Source of the DNA: CAVSWN01 sp046728115
GTDB taxonomy: Bacteria > Acidobacteriota > Vicinamibacteria > Vicinamibacterales > CAVVIG01
NCBI GenBank assembly: GCA_046728115.1
Contig: JBKPDW010000108.1
Span: 1 to 13,782, forward strand
Reading direction: 5' to 3'
Length of the DNA stretch: 13,782 bases
Part shown: in pieces, positions 1-7,853 of the stretch
How the letters are laid out: each line of letters opens with the position of its first letter
Numbering within the stretch: position 1 is the stretch's first letter
Made by a program: the position numbers and the translations under genes
The notes under the pieces: generated by a model
What the model saw: only the letters and a program-made list of their open reading frames with translations
The model's database searches: none
Told to the model about the DNA's origin: nothing

Positions 1-825
1 CTTCTGGCCCATGCGAAGTCGCGGCACAGATGGTTCATCGATGTACACGTTGGCCCACACGTGATCCAGATCCGCGACAACCACGACCGGCGCGTGCGGT
101 TGCAGCAACTCGCCGGTATCGACCAGCTTCTCGACGACGACACCGCCGATCGGCGCGTTGATGGTGGCATCGGCGATTGCCTTTTCAAACGTGGCAATCT
201 GCGCGTCGGCGACGGCGATGCGCGCCCGGGCGGCGTCGATGTCCTCGCGCCGGGCGCCACTGCGGAGGCGCGCCACGGCCTCGCGCGCAGCACTGACTCG
301 ATCCCGCGCCGCCTGCGCACGCGCTTTTGCGACGTCCCGCCGCGTCACCGCATCGTCGCGCTGTTTCCGCGAGCCGGAGTTCGTGGCAAGCAGGCCTTCG
401 AAGCGGTCGACATCGGCCTCAGCGGCGGCGACCTCGGCGTCGGCTGCCTGGACGTCGGCCTCGGCGCTGGCGCGCTGCGCATCGGCCTGACGGATGTCTT
501 CGGGCCGCGCGCCCGCGAGCAGCAACCGATACTGCGCCGTGGCTTGATCGCGCTCGGCTCGAACGCGCGCCATCGCTAGCCGCGCGTCAGCGGTATCGAG
601 CCGCGCAATGACATCGCCGGCCTTGACACGATCGCCTTCCACGACGCGGAGTTCCAGCAGCCGACCACCAACTGGAGCGGCGACCTGAACCTCGGTCGCT
701 TCGACCTGTCCTGATGCGCGCACGCGATCGGCAGGGGGTTTGGGCGTGCACGCTGTCGCGAGCGCCATCAGGAGCGTGGGGAGGGAGCGTCGACATCGAC
801 GACGACCATAGCTTGCTCTGTTCAT
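1..825 (-). CDS. HlyD/YbhG-type periplasmic membrane-fusion protein of an efflux pump (partial, C-terminus off the left edge)
   Basis: An open frame runs from an ATG at 825 to the window edge (275 codons visible). The N-terminus is basic then hydrophobic and ends in L-A-T-A-C with Cys26, a plausible though imperfect lipobox, so this may be a lipoprotein. Residues about 46-77 form the first half of a biotinyl-lipoyl-like domain (APVGGRLLELRVVEGDRVKAG). Residues about 80-215 are an Ala/Arg/Glu/Asp-rich coiled-coil hairpin with two related segments (LLAGARPEDI and LRSGARREDI). The second lipoyl half (INAPIGGVVVEKLVDTGELL) and the start of the beta-barrel (VWANVYIDEPSVPRL) follow. In the family this subunit links an inner-membrane ABC or RND pump to the outer membrane. 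Its ATG overlaps the TetR stop codon (ATGA), so the two are probably translationally coupled. The order resembles the ybiH-ybhGFSR locus, so I infer that ABC ATPase and permease genes lie beyond the left edge. Confidence 0.88.
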   Translation of the reverse strand, partial: MNRASYGRRRCRRSLPTLLMALATACTPKPPADRVRASGQVEATEVQVAAPVGGRLLELRVVEGDRVKAGDVIARLDTADARLAMARVRAERDQATAQYRLLLAGARPEDIRQADAQRASAEADVQAADAEVAAAEADVDRFEGLLATNSGSRKQRDDAVTRRDVAKARAQAARDRVSAAREAVARLRSGARREDIDAARARIAVADAQIATFEKAIADATINAPIGGVVVEKLVDTGELLQPHAPVVVVADLDHVWANVYIDEPSVPRLRMGQK

Positions 826-1436
826 GACGGCGCGAGCGTGCGACGCATCGCCTCCTGCATGTGCGCGACGAAGGCCGACTGTGACGGACCGCGCATGTCG
901 ACGACGTGAAGGTCGGAGATTTCTTTGCGGATGGGTTCGCCTGCCAGATAGAACACGATCGGCGCGAGCACGGTGAAGTACGTGAAGACCGGATGGACGG
1001 GACGAAACGCGCCGGCCGCTACGCCCTCCGTCACGATGGAACCGAACGTACGCGGGACAGCGCCGAGAGCGGCAAACGTGGCACGGTCGAGGTGTGCCCC
1101 GCGGTCTGCGACTTCTCTGAGCATGATGGCCGGGAACGACTCGTGCTCCTCGATGAATGCCGTCATCGCCTCGATCGCTCGATCGATTTTTTCCTGCGGC
1201 GGCGCGTCGAGTGCCGCGATGGCCTGAAGGCGTTCCCCGGCGAGCGTGAACATGCGCCGCAGCAGCGTGCGGTACAACGCGTGCTTGCTCTTGAAGTGGT
1301 AGTAGAGCATCGCCTTGTTCACTCGGGCGCGGTGGGCGATGCGATCTACGCGTGCGCCCGCAAACCCTCGCTCGGCGAACTCGAGCGCGGCTGCTGCCAG
1401 AATGGCGTCGGGTGAGACTGTGGCGGGACGAGGCAT
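822..1436 (-). CDS. TetR/AcrR-family transcriptional repressor
   Basis: A 204-residue protein of normal TetR length. The N-terminal helix-turn-helix spans about residues 10-57, with the family signature around ARVNKAMLYYHFKSKHALYR. The rest is the helical ligand-binding and dimerisation domain, which is not recognisable enough to name an inducer. It starts at ATG 1436 and its stop overlaps the start of the HlyD-type pump gene by four bases. It most likely represses its own operon and releases it when a toxic small molecule or the pump substrate binds. A perfect palindrome about 87 bases upstream (1523-1538) is the obvious operator candidate. Family assignment is firm; the regulated target is inferred from overlap and position. 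Confidence 0.93.
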   Translation of the reverse strand: MPRPATVSPDAILAAAALEFAERGFAGARVDRIAHRARVNKAMLYYHFKSKHALYRTLLRRMFTLAGERLQAIAALDAPPQEKIDRAIEAMTAFIEEHESFPAIMLREVADRGAHLDRATFAALGAVPRTFGSIVTEGVAAGAFRPVHPVFTYFTVLAPIVFYLAGEPIRKEISDLHVVDMRGPSQSAFVAHMQEAMRRTLAPS

Positions 1437-1443
1437 GTCGGAG

Positions 1444-1474
1444 TTCAGAATTCAGAGTTCAGATTGCGTTCAGA
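1444..1474. repeat. Period-7 tandem repeat of TTCAGA(N)
   Basis: TTCAGA occurs at 1444, 1451 and 1458 (exact 7-base period) and again at 1469 after an 11-base step. It lies immediately upstream of the tetR start codon, so it would be part of the tetR 5' leader. Function unknown. It is one of several short intergenic repeat clusters in the window. Confidence 0.75.
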
Positions 1475-1522
1475 GTTGGCTCGGAAGTTCGCGGCGTGGC
1501 AATGAACGATCAGACTCATAAA

Positions 1523-1538
1523 AACTAACTAGTTAGTT
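1523..1538. promoter_or_regulatory. 16-bp perfect palindrome, probable TetR operator
   Basis: AACTAACTAGTTAGTT is identical to its reverse complement and sits in an AT-rich patch within the GC-rich spacer between the divergent tetR (start 1436) and epimerase (start 1595) genes. Size, symmetry and position suit a TetR-dimer operator. Because it lies between divergent genes, it could affect both. The palindrome is seen directly; binding is inferred. Confidence 0.65.
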
Positions 1539-1594
1539 AATATAACGGACACGTCGATGTCAAGCGCCGCGATTGCACCGTAAACTGGACCGCC

Positions 1595-2479
1595 GTGAAG
1601 GTTGTCATCGCGGGCGGATCGGGGTTTCTCGGACAGGCGTTGGCTGGCTCGCTCGCCGCCGACGGCCACCAGGTGGTCGTCCTCAGCCGCGCTTCTTCGC
1701 AGGGCGTGCCATGGACGCCAAACGGTCAAGGCGGACCCTGGGCCGCTGCCCTCGATGGCGCGACCGCCGTGGTAAACCTGGCGGGCGAATCGATAGCCGG
1801 TGGACGATGGACGACGATGCGCAAACGGCGAATCCTCGAGAGCCGGATCCAGGCGACCGAAAGTCTGGTCGCGGCGATTCGCGGCGCGTCAGCGCCTCCA
1901 TCCGTGTTCGTCAGCGCTTCCGCCGTCGGCTATTACGGCCCGCGCGGCGACGAGGTCGTCACCGAACAAACGCCAGCAGGTTCGGATTTCCTGGCCTTCG
2001 TGTGTCGCAACTGGGAGACCGAGGCTGCCCGCGCCGCGAGCGATCACACGCGCGTCGTTTGCATTCGCAGCGGCCTCGTCCTCGAACGCGACGGCGGTGC
2101 GCTGCCGCCGATGCTGCCACCGTTTTGGCTCGGCGTGGGTGGACCGGTCGGATCCGGGCGTCAGTTCTGGCCCTGGATTCATCGCGCGGATTGGGTCGCG
2201 ATGGTGCGATGGGCGCTCGACACGCCCGCTGTGAAAGGTCCCTTGAACGTCACGGGGCCCGTCCCCGTAACCAACCGCGAATTCGCGCGCGCTCTCGGCC
2301 GCGCGATGCATCGACCGGCGTTCATGCCAGCCCCGGCGTTCGCCTTGCGGCTGCTGCTCGGCCAGATGGCCGACGCGCTCGTGTTATCCGGTCAACGCGC
2401 CGTGCCGGCCGAAGCGGAACGGCTTGGATTCAAATTTCGATACCCGACGGTGTCGGACGCGCTCGCGGCGCTGTTCTGA
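1595..2479 (+). CDS. TIGR01777-type NAD(P)-dependent epimerase (SDR39U1/YfcH-like)
   Basis: A 294-residue protein of full family length. The Rossmann nucleotide-binding motif is at residues 6-13 (AGGSGFLG, GxxGxxG). The hallmark segment ASAVGYYGPRGDEVVTEQ is followed by the FLAFVCRNWE region. The C-terminus is the DUF1731-type tail found in this family (MHRPAFMPAPAFALRLLLG and the closing FRYPTVSDALAALF). Members are extended short-chain dehydrogenases whose natural substrate is unsettled, so no reaction is assigned. The start is GTG at 1595, which places the first beta strand (MKVVIAGG) at the N-terminus as in homologues. The gene is divergent from tetR. It ends directly against the convergent anti-sigma gene, with stop codons at 2477-2479 and 2480-2482 and no spacer, so no separate terminator fits between them. 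Confidence 0.92.
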   Translation: MKVVIAGGSGFLGQALAGSLAADGHQVVVLSRASSQGVPWTPNGQGGPWAAALDGATAVVNLAGESIAGGRWTTMRKRRILESRIQATESLVAAIRGASAPPSVFVSASAVGYYGPRGDEVVTEQTPAGSDFLAFVCRNWETEAARAASDHTRVVCIRSGLVLERDGGALPPMLPPFWLGVGGPVGSGRQFWPWIHRADWVAMVRWALDTPAVKGPLNVTGPVPVTNREFARALGRAMHRPAFMPAPAFALRLLLGQMADALVLSGQRAVPAEAERLGFKFRYPTVSDALAALF

Positions 2480-3268
2480 TCAGTTCGCGGCACCGACCAG
2501 ATATTTGTCGCCCGTCGGAGACGACACTCCGCCTTCGGGTTCGAGAGTGACAGCCATCGCGACCGGCTTCGGAATATCGGGTGGCGTGACGAACATCACC
2601 GAGACGCTGCCATTGGCGTCCGGCTTGAGGAGTCCGGCGCTGATCGGAGCCGGCTGCGACGTCAGAACCCACAGTTGATACGTGCGGCCGGCCGGTAACG
2701 CCGGCAGATTCGATCCGGTCAGCACCAGACCGCGCGATCGACTCCAGAAAGCACGCGCCGATGCCTGCGGCGCTGCGGGTTGACCCGCCAGCTCGATTCG
2801 CGCAACGTCCGGCGCCATGAGGACCGCCATGGTTGTCTGCGTGTCGAGCGCCACACGGCGCAGGTCGTTGACTTGGCGCTCGGTTGCCTCCGCGCGCAGT
2901 GCAGACTCGTGAAGTTGTCCTTCGAGCGAGCTCACACGTCCGCGCAGCTGGGCGGCGTAGCCGCCGAGCACCACGGCCAGACCGATAGACGCGGCCAGCG
3001 GCATCCAACTGGCTTGAGCACGCGGCCGGCGAATGCGGGCCATGAGCGCGGCGCGAACGGCAGGCGAAGGGTCGGCGGGTGCAGCCAGATTTGCCAGGTC
3101 AGCTACGACTCGGGCAGATCTCCGTACCTCGTCCGCGCAGATCTCGCACGTCGCCAGATGGGTTTCGAAGTCCCGCTTCTCCGACGCCGTCAAAGCCCCG
3201 AGAACGTAGAGTTCGCCCATCTCGGCGAACTGATCATGCACTCCCACATAACTCTCTACGGCGCTCAC
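2480..3268 (-). CDS. RskA-like membrane anti-sigma factor with zinc-binding N-terminus
   Basis: A 262-residue single-pass protein. The cytoplasmic N-terminal anti-sigma domain carries H37-x3-C41-x2-C44 (HLATCEIC), the zinc-binding ZAS signature. One membrane helix lies at about 88-106, then a short coiled coil (about 108-140). The C-terminal RskA-type sensor domain contains SRGLVLTGSNLPALPAGRTYQLW and ends YLVGAAN; it would be periplasmic. It should hold the ECF sigma factor encoded just upstream (3812-4372) inactive at the membrane until a signal triggers release, by proteolysis in characterised relatives. The start is uncertain. The longest frame begins at GTG 3268 but has no good ribosome site and overlaps a candidate promoter. 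GTG 3247 (preceded by GAGAG), GTG 3241 or ATG 3220 are alternatives, and all keep the zinc motif. Confidence 0.88.
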   Translation of the reverse strand: MSAVESYVGVHDQFAEMGELYVLGALTASEKRDFETHLATCEICADEVRRSARVVADLANLAAPADPSPAVRAALMARIRRPRAQASWMPLAASIGLAVVLGGYAAQLRGRVSSLEGQLHESALRAEATERQVNDLRRVALDTQTTMAVLMAPDVARIELAGQPAAPQASARAFWSRSRGLVLTGSNLPALPAGRTYQLWVLTSQPAPISAGLLKPDANGSVSVMFVTPPDIPKPVAMAVTLEPEGGVSSPTGDKYLVGAAN

Positions 3269-3281
3269 CGTGGAAGGGTTT
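3255..3281 (-). promoter_or_regulatory. Candidate ECF-type promoter for the anti-sigma gene
   Basis: On the minus strand AAACCC (3281-3276) is followed after 15 bases by CGTAGA (3260-3255). Many ECF sigma factors recognise a -35 element containing AACC and a -10 element containing CGT with about this spacing. Transcription would begin near 3248. That would exclude the GTG at 3268 and favour a start at 3247 or downstream. It would give the anti-sigma gene its own autoregulated promoter. Based on motif resemblance only. Confidence 0.35.
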
Positions 3282-3338
3282 ACCGCGACCGTGATGTCAG
3301 GCGGGCGACTGGGAACCAGAAGATGTGTGCCGGCAGGT

Positions 3339-3815
3339 TTACGCGAGCATTTCAGGCGGCAGATGCTCCTCGGGTGGGGCGACGAGAATCACCTGACAGC
3401 CTTCCTCGGTCCAGAGTTCACCATGGTCGGTGCCGGCGTCGGCGTGCACGAAATCGCCCGCGGTGAGACGGCGCCCACATGTGAACAGGCTTCCGGAGAC
3501 GACATAGCATTCCTCGGCGCCGGTGTGATGGTGCGGCGGGAAACGCGTGTCTGGTGCGACGTCGAAGAGCAGCGTGACGTACCCGCGCTGCTTGTTCACG
3601 GCGAGCACCTTCATCTTGATGCCGGGCACCGGATGCGGCAGCCAGCGATCGTCGGCGGTCCAATGAAACACGAAGCCCTTGGGTTCGGTAGCCGCGCGCA
3701 CGCGTGCCATCAGGCGCTCTTTGAGATCGGCCGGCGGTTCCGGACCCGTCGCGGCCTCTGCCAGCGCAAGGGCCAACCCCTCGTCGAAGACCGGCACGTC
3801 CTCCTCGTCGCTCAT
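3339..3815 (-). CDS. ChrR-like cupin-domain protein, likely anti-sigma or sensor partner
   Basis: A 158-residue cytoplasmic protein. Residues about 28-44 (PPADLKERLMARVRAA) resemble the linker found in anti-sigma factors. The cupin barrel follows. Motif 1 has H95-x-H97-x3-E101-x6-G108 (PPHHHTGAEECYVVSG) and motif 2 has G120 through H131 (GDFVHADAGTDHGELW). These are the expected metal ligands. The fold and the ending (GCQVILVAPPEE) look like the cupin half of ChrR, the anti-sigma partner of RpoE in Rhodobacter. However, the N-terminal zinc helix bundle of ChrR is absent here, since no HxxxCxxC is present. Its ATG overlaps the stop of the ECF sigma gene (ATGA), implying coupled translation, and the membrane anti-sigma gene follows 70 bases later. 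A metal-dependent sensing or accessory anti-sigma role is inferred. Confidence 0.82.
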   Translation of the reverse strand: MSDEEDVPVFDEGLALALAEAATGPEPPADLKERLMARVRAATEPKGFVFHWTADDRWLPHPVPGIKMKVLAVNKQRGYVTLLFDVAPDTRFPPHHHTGAEECYVVSGSLFTCGRRLTAGDFVHADAGTDHGELWTEEGCQVILVAPPEEHLPPEMLA

Positions 3816-4372
3816 TGTTGAATCATCTGCGACAGCTGCTGGCGAAGGGCGATCATCCCGTTGCGGATCCGGGTCTTGACCGTGCCGAGTGGCAGCTTGA
3901 AGCGCTCGGCCAGCTCCGATTGCGTGAGTCCCTGAAAATATGCCTGTTCGATCAGGACGCGCTGATCGCCTGGCAGCTCGTCGAGAGCACGCGCCACGGC
4001 GCGTTGCTGCTCGCTGAGCGCGGCCGTCATCTCCGGACTATTGAGAGGAACGGGTGTCGGAGCAGACTCGACTGCACGAAGGCGCACGATATTTGCGCGC
4101 AATCGATCGATCGCGCGATTCCTGGCGATACGAACGAGCCAGGCAGCCGGCGAGCCAAGCGCGACGTTGTAGGTTTCGGCCCGCGTCCACACCAGGACGA
4201 ACACTTCCTGCAACACTTCTTCAGCCTCGCCGCGATCGCGCAGGATCCGCAGAATCAGGCCATACAACAGGCGGCTGTGTCGATCGTACAGCTCTCCTAC
4301 AGCGCTTTCGTCGCGCTCGACGATACGGTCGAGAAGTGCGATGTCGGCCGCCGTGTCGTTCGGTGTTGGCAC
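3812..4372 (-). CDS. ECF-family RNA polymerase sigma factor (SigK-like)
   Basis: A 186-residue protein of standard ECF length. Region 2 spans about residues 27-93 (ELYDRHSRLLYGLILRIL, RGEAEEVLQEVFVLVW, SPAAWLVRIARNRAIDRLR). Region 4 spans about 122-176 and ends in the DNA-binding helix-turn-helix LTQSELAERFKLPLGTVKTRIRNGM. Pairing with an RskA-type anti-sigma factor suggests a SigK-like group, but this assignment is tentative. The start is GTG at 4372; no internal Met precedes region 2, so the start must be here or upstream. Only one base separates it from the E1 beta stop codon (4374-4376), so it is probably at least partly co-transcribed with the E1 genes. Its own stop overlaps the cupin start. 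Target genes are unknown; the candidate promoter at 3255-3281 suggests autoregulation. Confidence 0.93.
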   Translation of the reverse strand: MPTPNDTAADIALLDRIVERDESAVGELYDRHSRLLYGLILRILRDRGEAEEVLQEVFVLVWTRAETYNVALGSPAAWLVRIARNRAIDRLRANIVRLRAVESAPTPVPLNSPEMTAALSEQQRAVARALDELPGDQRVLIEQAYFQGLTQSELAERFKLPLGTVKTRIRNGMIALRQQLSQMIQQ

Positions 4373-4373
4373 C

Positions 4374-5360
<987 letters not shown>

Positions 5361-5378
5361 GCGAGCGGGCCAGTACTG

Positions 5379-5451
5379 CCACGAAAACACCAGAACACGA
5401 AACCAAACAAGCGCGCGATCATCTGGATTTCGTGCTCAGGTGGTTTCGTGG
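5379..5451. repeat. Imperfect inverted repeat (CACGAAA arms) between the E1 genes
   Basis: The arms are 5379-5404 and 5425-5451. The right arm's reverse complement matches the left arm at about 23 of 26 positions, with CCACGAAA and CACGAAA blocks conserved in both; the loop is 20 bases. Each arm itself contains two CACGAAA-like units. It fills most of the 99-base gap between the E1 alpha stop (5460) and the E1 beta start (5360). The transcript would therefore carry a stable hairpin there, which could adjust relative subunit levels or protect mRNA ends. No U-tract follows, so it is not a classical terminator. Confidence 0.75.
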
Positions 5452-5459
5452 CTGATCTA

Positions 5460-6443
5460 TCAGGCATAGAGATCCGTCACCGCGTCCTGTGGGTCGGGGT
5501 CCGGCGCATTCGTCGCAAAGTCCACAGCGTCGTCGATTGTCGATGCGACCCGTCCTTCGATTTCTTTCACCTTCGCATCGTCCAGCACATGGCGGGCGCG
5601 GAGGTAGGTCGTGAACGTCGGAAGCGGATCGCGGCTCTTCCACATGGCGAGCTCTTCGTCGGTGCGATAGAACGCCTTGTCGTGCTCCGAGTGGCCGTGC
5701 CAGCGGTATGTCTTGCACTCGATCAGCGTCGGACCCTCACCGGTGCGTGCGCGCGCCAGTGCGCCTTGCGTGGCCTGGTACACCGCCAGCACGTCGTTGC
5801 CGTTGATGGCAACGCCCTCGAACCCGTATCCATGCGCCCGTTCCGCGACATCGTCGATGGCCATGCTCTTCTCGATCGGTACCGAATAGGCGTACTGGTT
5901 GTTCTCGCAAATGAAGATGATGGGCAGCTGCTGCACGCCGGCAAAGTTCAACGCTTCGTGGAAGTCGCCGACATTACTGGCGCCCTCCCCGAAATACGCA
6001 ATCACGACGTTGTCGGTTTTCTCCAGCTTGAAGGTATAGGCGAGCCCGGCGGCAACCGGCAGGTTGGCGCCGAGCATGCTGGTGTTGCCGAATATCCCGA
6101 GCTCCGAGACGCCGCTGTGAAGTGCCGAGTCGCGCCCCTTCGACAACCCGGCCGTCTTCGCGAACATCTGCGACATCATGACGCGCGCCTCGACGCCCTT
6201 CATCAGAAACGTGCCGAGATCGCGATGCAGCGGGCAGATCCAATCCTCTTTCCGCAGGCCGAAGCACGTCCCCACGACAATCGCTTCCTGGCCGATGCCG
6301 GTGTAGACGCCGCTGCGAACCTTGCCTTGCCGCACGAGAATGCTGAGCCGCTCGTCGAAGCCACGAATCAGCTTCAGCCAGTAGAACATCTCGAGCAGCT
6401 GTTCGGGCGACAGCTTGAATTTGGTTCGTTTAATGGGCGACAT
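5460..6443 (-). CDS. 2-oxoacid dehydrogenase E1 component, alpha subunit
   Basis: A 327-residue thiamine-diphosphate enzyme subunit of usual length. The thiamine-diphosphate/Mg motif begins at G152-E-G154 (FGEGASNVGDFHEALNFAG) and ends at N181-N182 (ICENNQYAYS). The N-terminal region has RGFDERLSILVRQGKVRSG then YTGIGQEA, as in bacterial E1 alpha. The active-site loop is represented by TYRWHGHSEHD at about 245-255. The enzyme takes a 2-oxoacid, releases CO2 and passes the acyl group to lipoyl-E2. The KGR..LHSG segment and the GHSEHD loop do not cleanly separate pyruvate, branched-chain and acetoin types, so no gene symbol is given. The beta subunit follows after 99 bases that hold an inverted repeat. 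A nested foldback lies just upstream of its start. The ribosome site before ATG 6443 is weak. Confidence 0.93.
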   Translation of the reverse strand: MSPIKRTKFKLSPEQLLEMFYWLKLIRGFDERLSILVRQGKVRSGVYTGIGQEAIVVGTCFGLRKEDWICPLHRDLGTFLMKGVEARVMMSQMFAKTAGLSKGRDSALHSGVSELGIFGNTSMLGANLPVAAGLAYTFKLEKTDNVVIAYFGEGASNVGDFHEALNFAGVQQLPIIFICENNQYAYSVPIEKSMAIDDVAERAHGYGFEGVAINGNDVLAVYQATQGALARARTGEGPTLIECKTYRWHGHSEHDKAFYRTDEELAMWKSRDPLPTFTTYLRARHVLDDAKVKEIEGRVASTIDDAVDFATNAPDPDPQDAVTDLYA

Positions 6444-6456
6444 GCCGAATCTGGTG

Positions 6457-6543
6457 ATCGGGTAATCGGGTCACGTCATTGTATTGGACGAATGGGCCGT
6501 TCAATCGTCCAATCCAAGTGACTCGACTACACAATTACCCGAT
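6457..6543. repeat. Nested three-stem foldback between DUF1501 and E1 alpha
   Basis: Three successive complementary pairs nest inside one another. The outer pair is ATCGGGTAAT (6457-6466) with ATTACCCGAT (6534-6543). The middle pair is GTCAC (6470-6474) with GTGAC (6518-6522). The inner pair is ATTGGACGA (6483-6491) with TCGTCCAAT (6505-6513), which has a 13-base loop. It fills the gap between the DUF1501 stop codon (6544-6546) and the E1 alpha start (6443). It may end or attenuate transcription from the DUF1800/DUF1501 pair, though there is no U-tract. The unit GGGTAAT recurs in the foldback at 13206-13296, which suggests a shared repeat family. Confidence 0.8.
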
Positions 6544-7809
6544 TCAGATGAAGTTGAGTCCCGCCTTGCGGAAGTTGCCGGTCAGGAGACGCGTGGAATC
6601 GGTGCCGAGCCAGTTGTCGATGGCCTGCGCGTAGACCGAGCGGAAGTCAGTCTCGTAATGGATATCCGCCGCGTTGTTTTCGAGCGTGGGGTTGTTGGGA
6701 TCCAGGTTCAGGTTCGGAGCCGTGCCGTACAGCCCTCCGTTGACACGTCCGCCCATCGCGAGCATCACGCTGGCTGCACCGTGATCGGTACCCTGACTGC
6801 CGTTCTCGGAGATGCGCCGTCCGAACTCCGAGAAGCTCAGCACCAGCGTGTCGTTGAGCAGGCCCTGGCTCTTCAAATCGCTGTAGAAGGCAAGCAGGCC
6901 GTCGTTCAGCGTCGCCATCAGCCCGAAGTAGGTCCCGTTGGCCGCGTTCACGTTTTGCGCGGAGTGCGTGTCGAATCCTCCAGTGGTGACGTAGAAGATC
7001 TTCGTGCCGATCCCGGTTGCCATCGCGCCGGCGACGGCGCGCAGCGCCTGGCCGAAGCCCGTGTTGGGATACGTCGCGGACGGGGTGTAGCGCGATACGT
7101 TCGCGACGCGATCGAGCGTCTCCATCGCGGCCTGCACGCTGGCATACACGAACGCGAGCTGCGGGCGATTCACGGGCACATGCGACGAGATGCGCAGGGC
7201 TGCCGCGCGTTCCGCCGTCGCTTCGGCGCCCGAGTTCGGACTCGAGAACGCGTACGTGGCCGGATTGGATATCGCCGGCACCGAGGTGTGTGCCGCCTGG
7301 AGTACGTGCGGCAGCGTGCCGCTGGAGTTCCACCCGATGAGCGGATCGACTGGCGACGGCAGCGAGTCGAGATATCGCCCGACCCAGCCGAGCGCCTGCG
7401 AGTTGTTCGGGTCGGCCGTGGACCAGATATCGGTGCCGAGAAAATGCGAGCGGCTCTGGTTCTCGTAGCCGGTCCGCTGAATGAAGGCGAGCCGCCCCTC
7501 GTCGAAGATTTGCTTGAGACCCGTCAGGCGCGGATGCAGCCCGAGCGAAACGCGCGAACTGTCGGTGCCGATCTGCAGCACCTGACCGGCAGGAACGCCC
7601 AGCGTCGGCCGGCGGCTGTAGTAGAAGGGATCGTTGTAAGGAACGAGCATGCTCAGCGCATCGTTGCCGCCGCTCAGGTACAGCACCACGAGATTGCGGA
7701 CATGCGCTCCCTGCGCTCGAGCGAGATCCGACAGAAACTCCGGCGCCGCAAACGTCACGGTGAACGCCGCCACGCCGCCTTTGACGAACTGCCGTCTGCT
7801 TATCTGCAT
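6544..7809 (-). CDS. DUF1501-family protein, Tat-exported, alkaline-phosphatase-superfamily-like
   Basis: A 421-residue protein with an N-terminal twin-arginine signal (SRRQFVKGG, Arg5-Arg6) and a short hydrophobic stretch ending around residue 33 (ARAQG). It should therefore be folded in the cytoplasm and exported by Tat. Family motifs are clear: LVVLYLSGGNDALSMLVPY near the N-terminus, GGFDTHSAQ in the middle, and SFSEFGRR with GTDHGAASVMLAMGG towards the C-terminus. These place the Asp/His residues typical of sulfatase or phosphatase-like folds. No biochemical reaction is established for the family as far as I know, so none is assigned. It follows the DUF1800 gene after 41 bases of heptamer repeat; the two families are routinely adjacent and presumably work together outside the cytoplasm. 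The stop codon abuts the foldback at 6457-6543. Confidence 0.92.
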   Translation of the reverse strand: MQISRRQFVKGGVAAFTVTFAAPEFLSDLARAQGAHVRNLVVLYLSGGNDALSMLVPYNDPFYYSRRPTLGVPAGQVLQIGTDSSRVSLGLHPRLTGLKQIFDEGRLAFIQRTGYENQSRSHFLGTDIWSTADPNNSQALGWVGRYLDSLPSPVDPLIGWNSSGTLPHVLQAAHTSVPAISNPATYAFSSPNSGAEATAERAAALRISSHVPVNRPQLAFVYASVQAAMETLDRVANVSRYTPSATYPNTGFGQALRAVAGAMATGIGTKIFYVTTGGFDTHSAQNVNAANGTYFGLMATLNDGLLAFYSDLKSQGLLNDTLVLSFSEFGRRISENGSQGTDHGAASVMLAMGGRVNGGLYGTAPNLNLDPNNPTLENNAADIHYETDFRSVYAQAIDNWLGTDSTRLLTGNFRKAGLNFI

Positions 7810-7832
7810 GGCGCTATTCCCGTTCCCTTCCC

Positions 7833-7853
7833 ATCCCTAATCCCCAATCCCTA
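7833..7853. repeat. Three exact-period heptamers (ATCCC[CT]A) overlapping the DUF1800 stop codon
   Basis: ATCCCTA, ATCCCCA and ATCCCTA occupy 7833-7839, 7840-7846 and 7847-7853 without gaps. The last unit contains the DUF1800 TAG stop (7851-7853). On the transcribed strand this is a G-rich leader (GGGATT units, then GGGA-like purines) just before the DUF1501 start codon. It may supply the ribosome-binding purines for DUF1501. The expansion mechanism is probably slippage. Confidence 0.75.

Noticed and set aside
5361..5390. Longer E1 beta start at GTG 5390
   Set aside because: The extra ten residues are encoded by the inverted repeat and are absent from the usual N-terminus; ATG 5360 gives the normal length.
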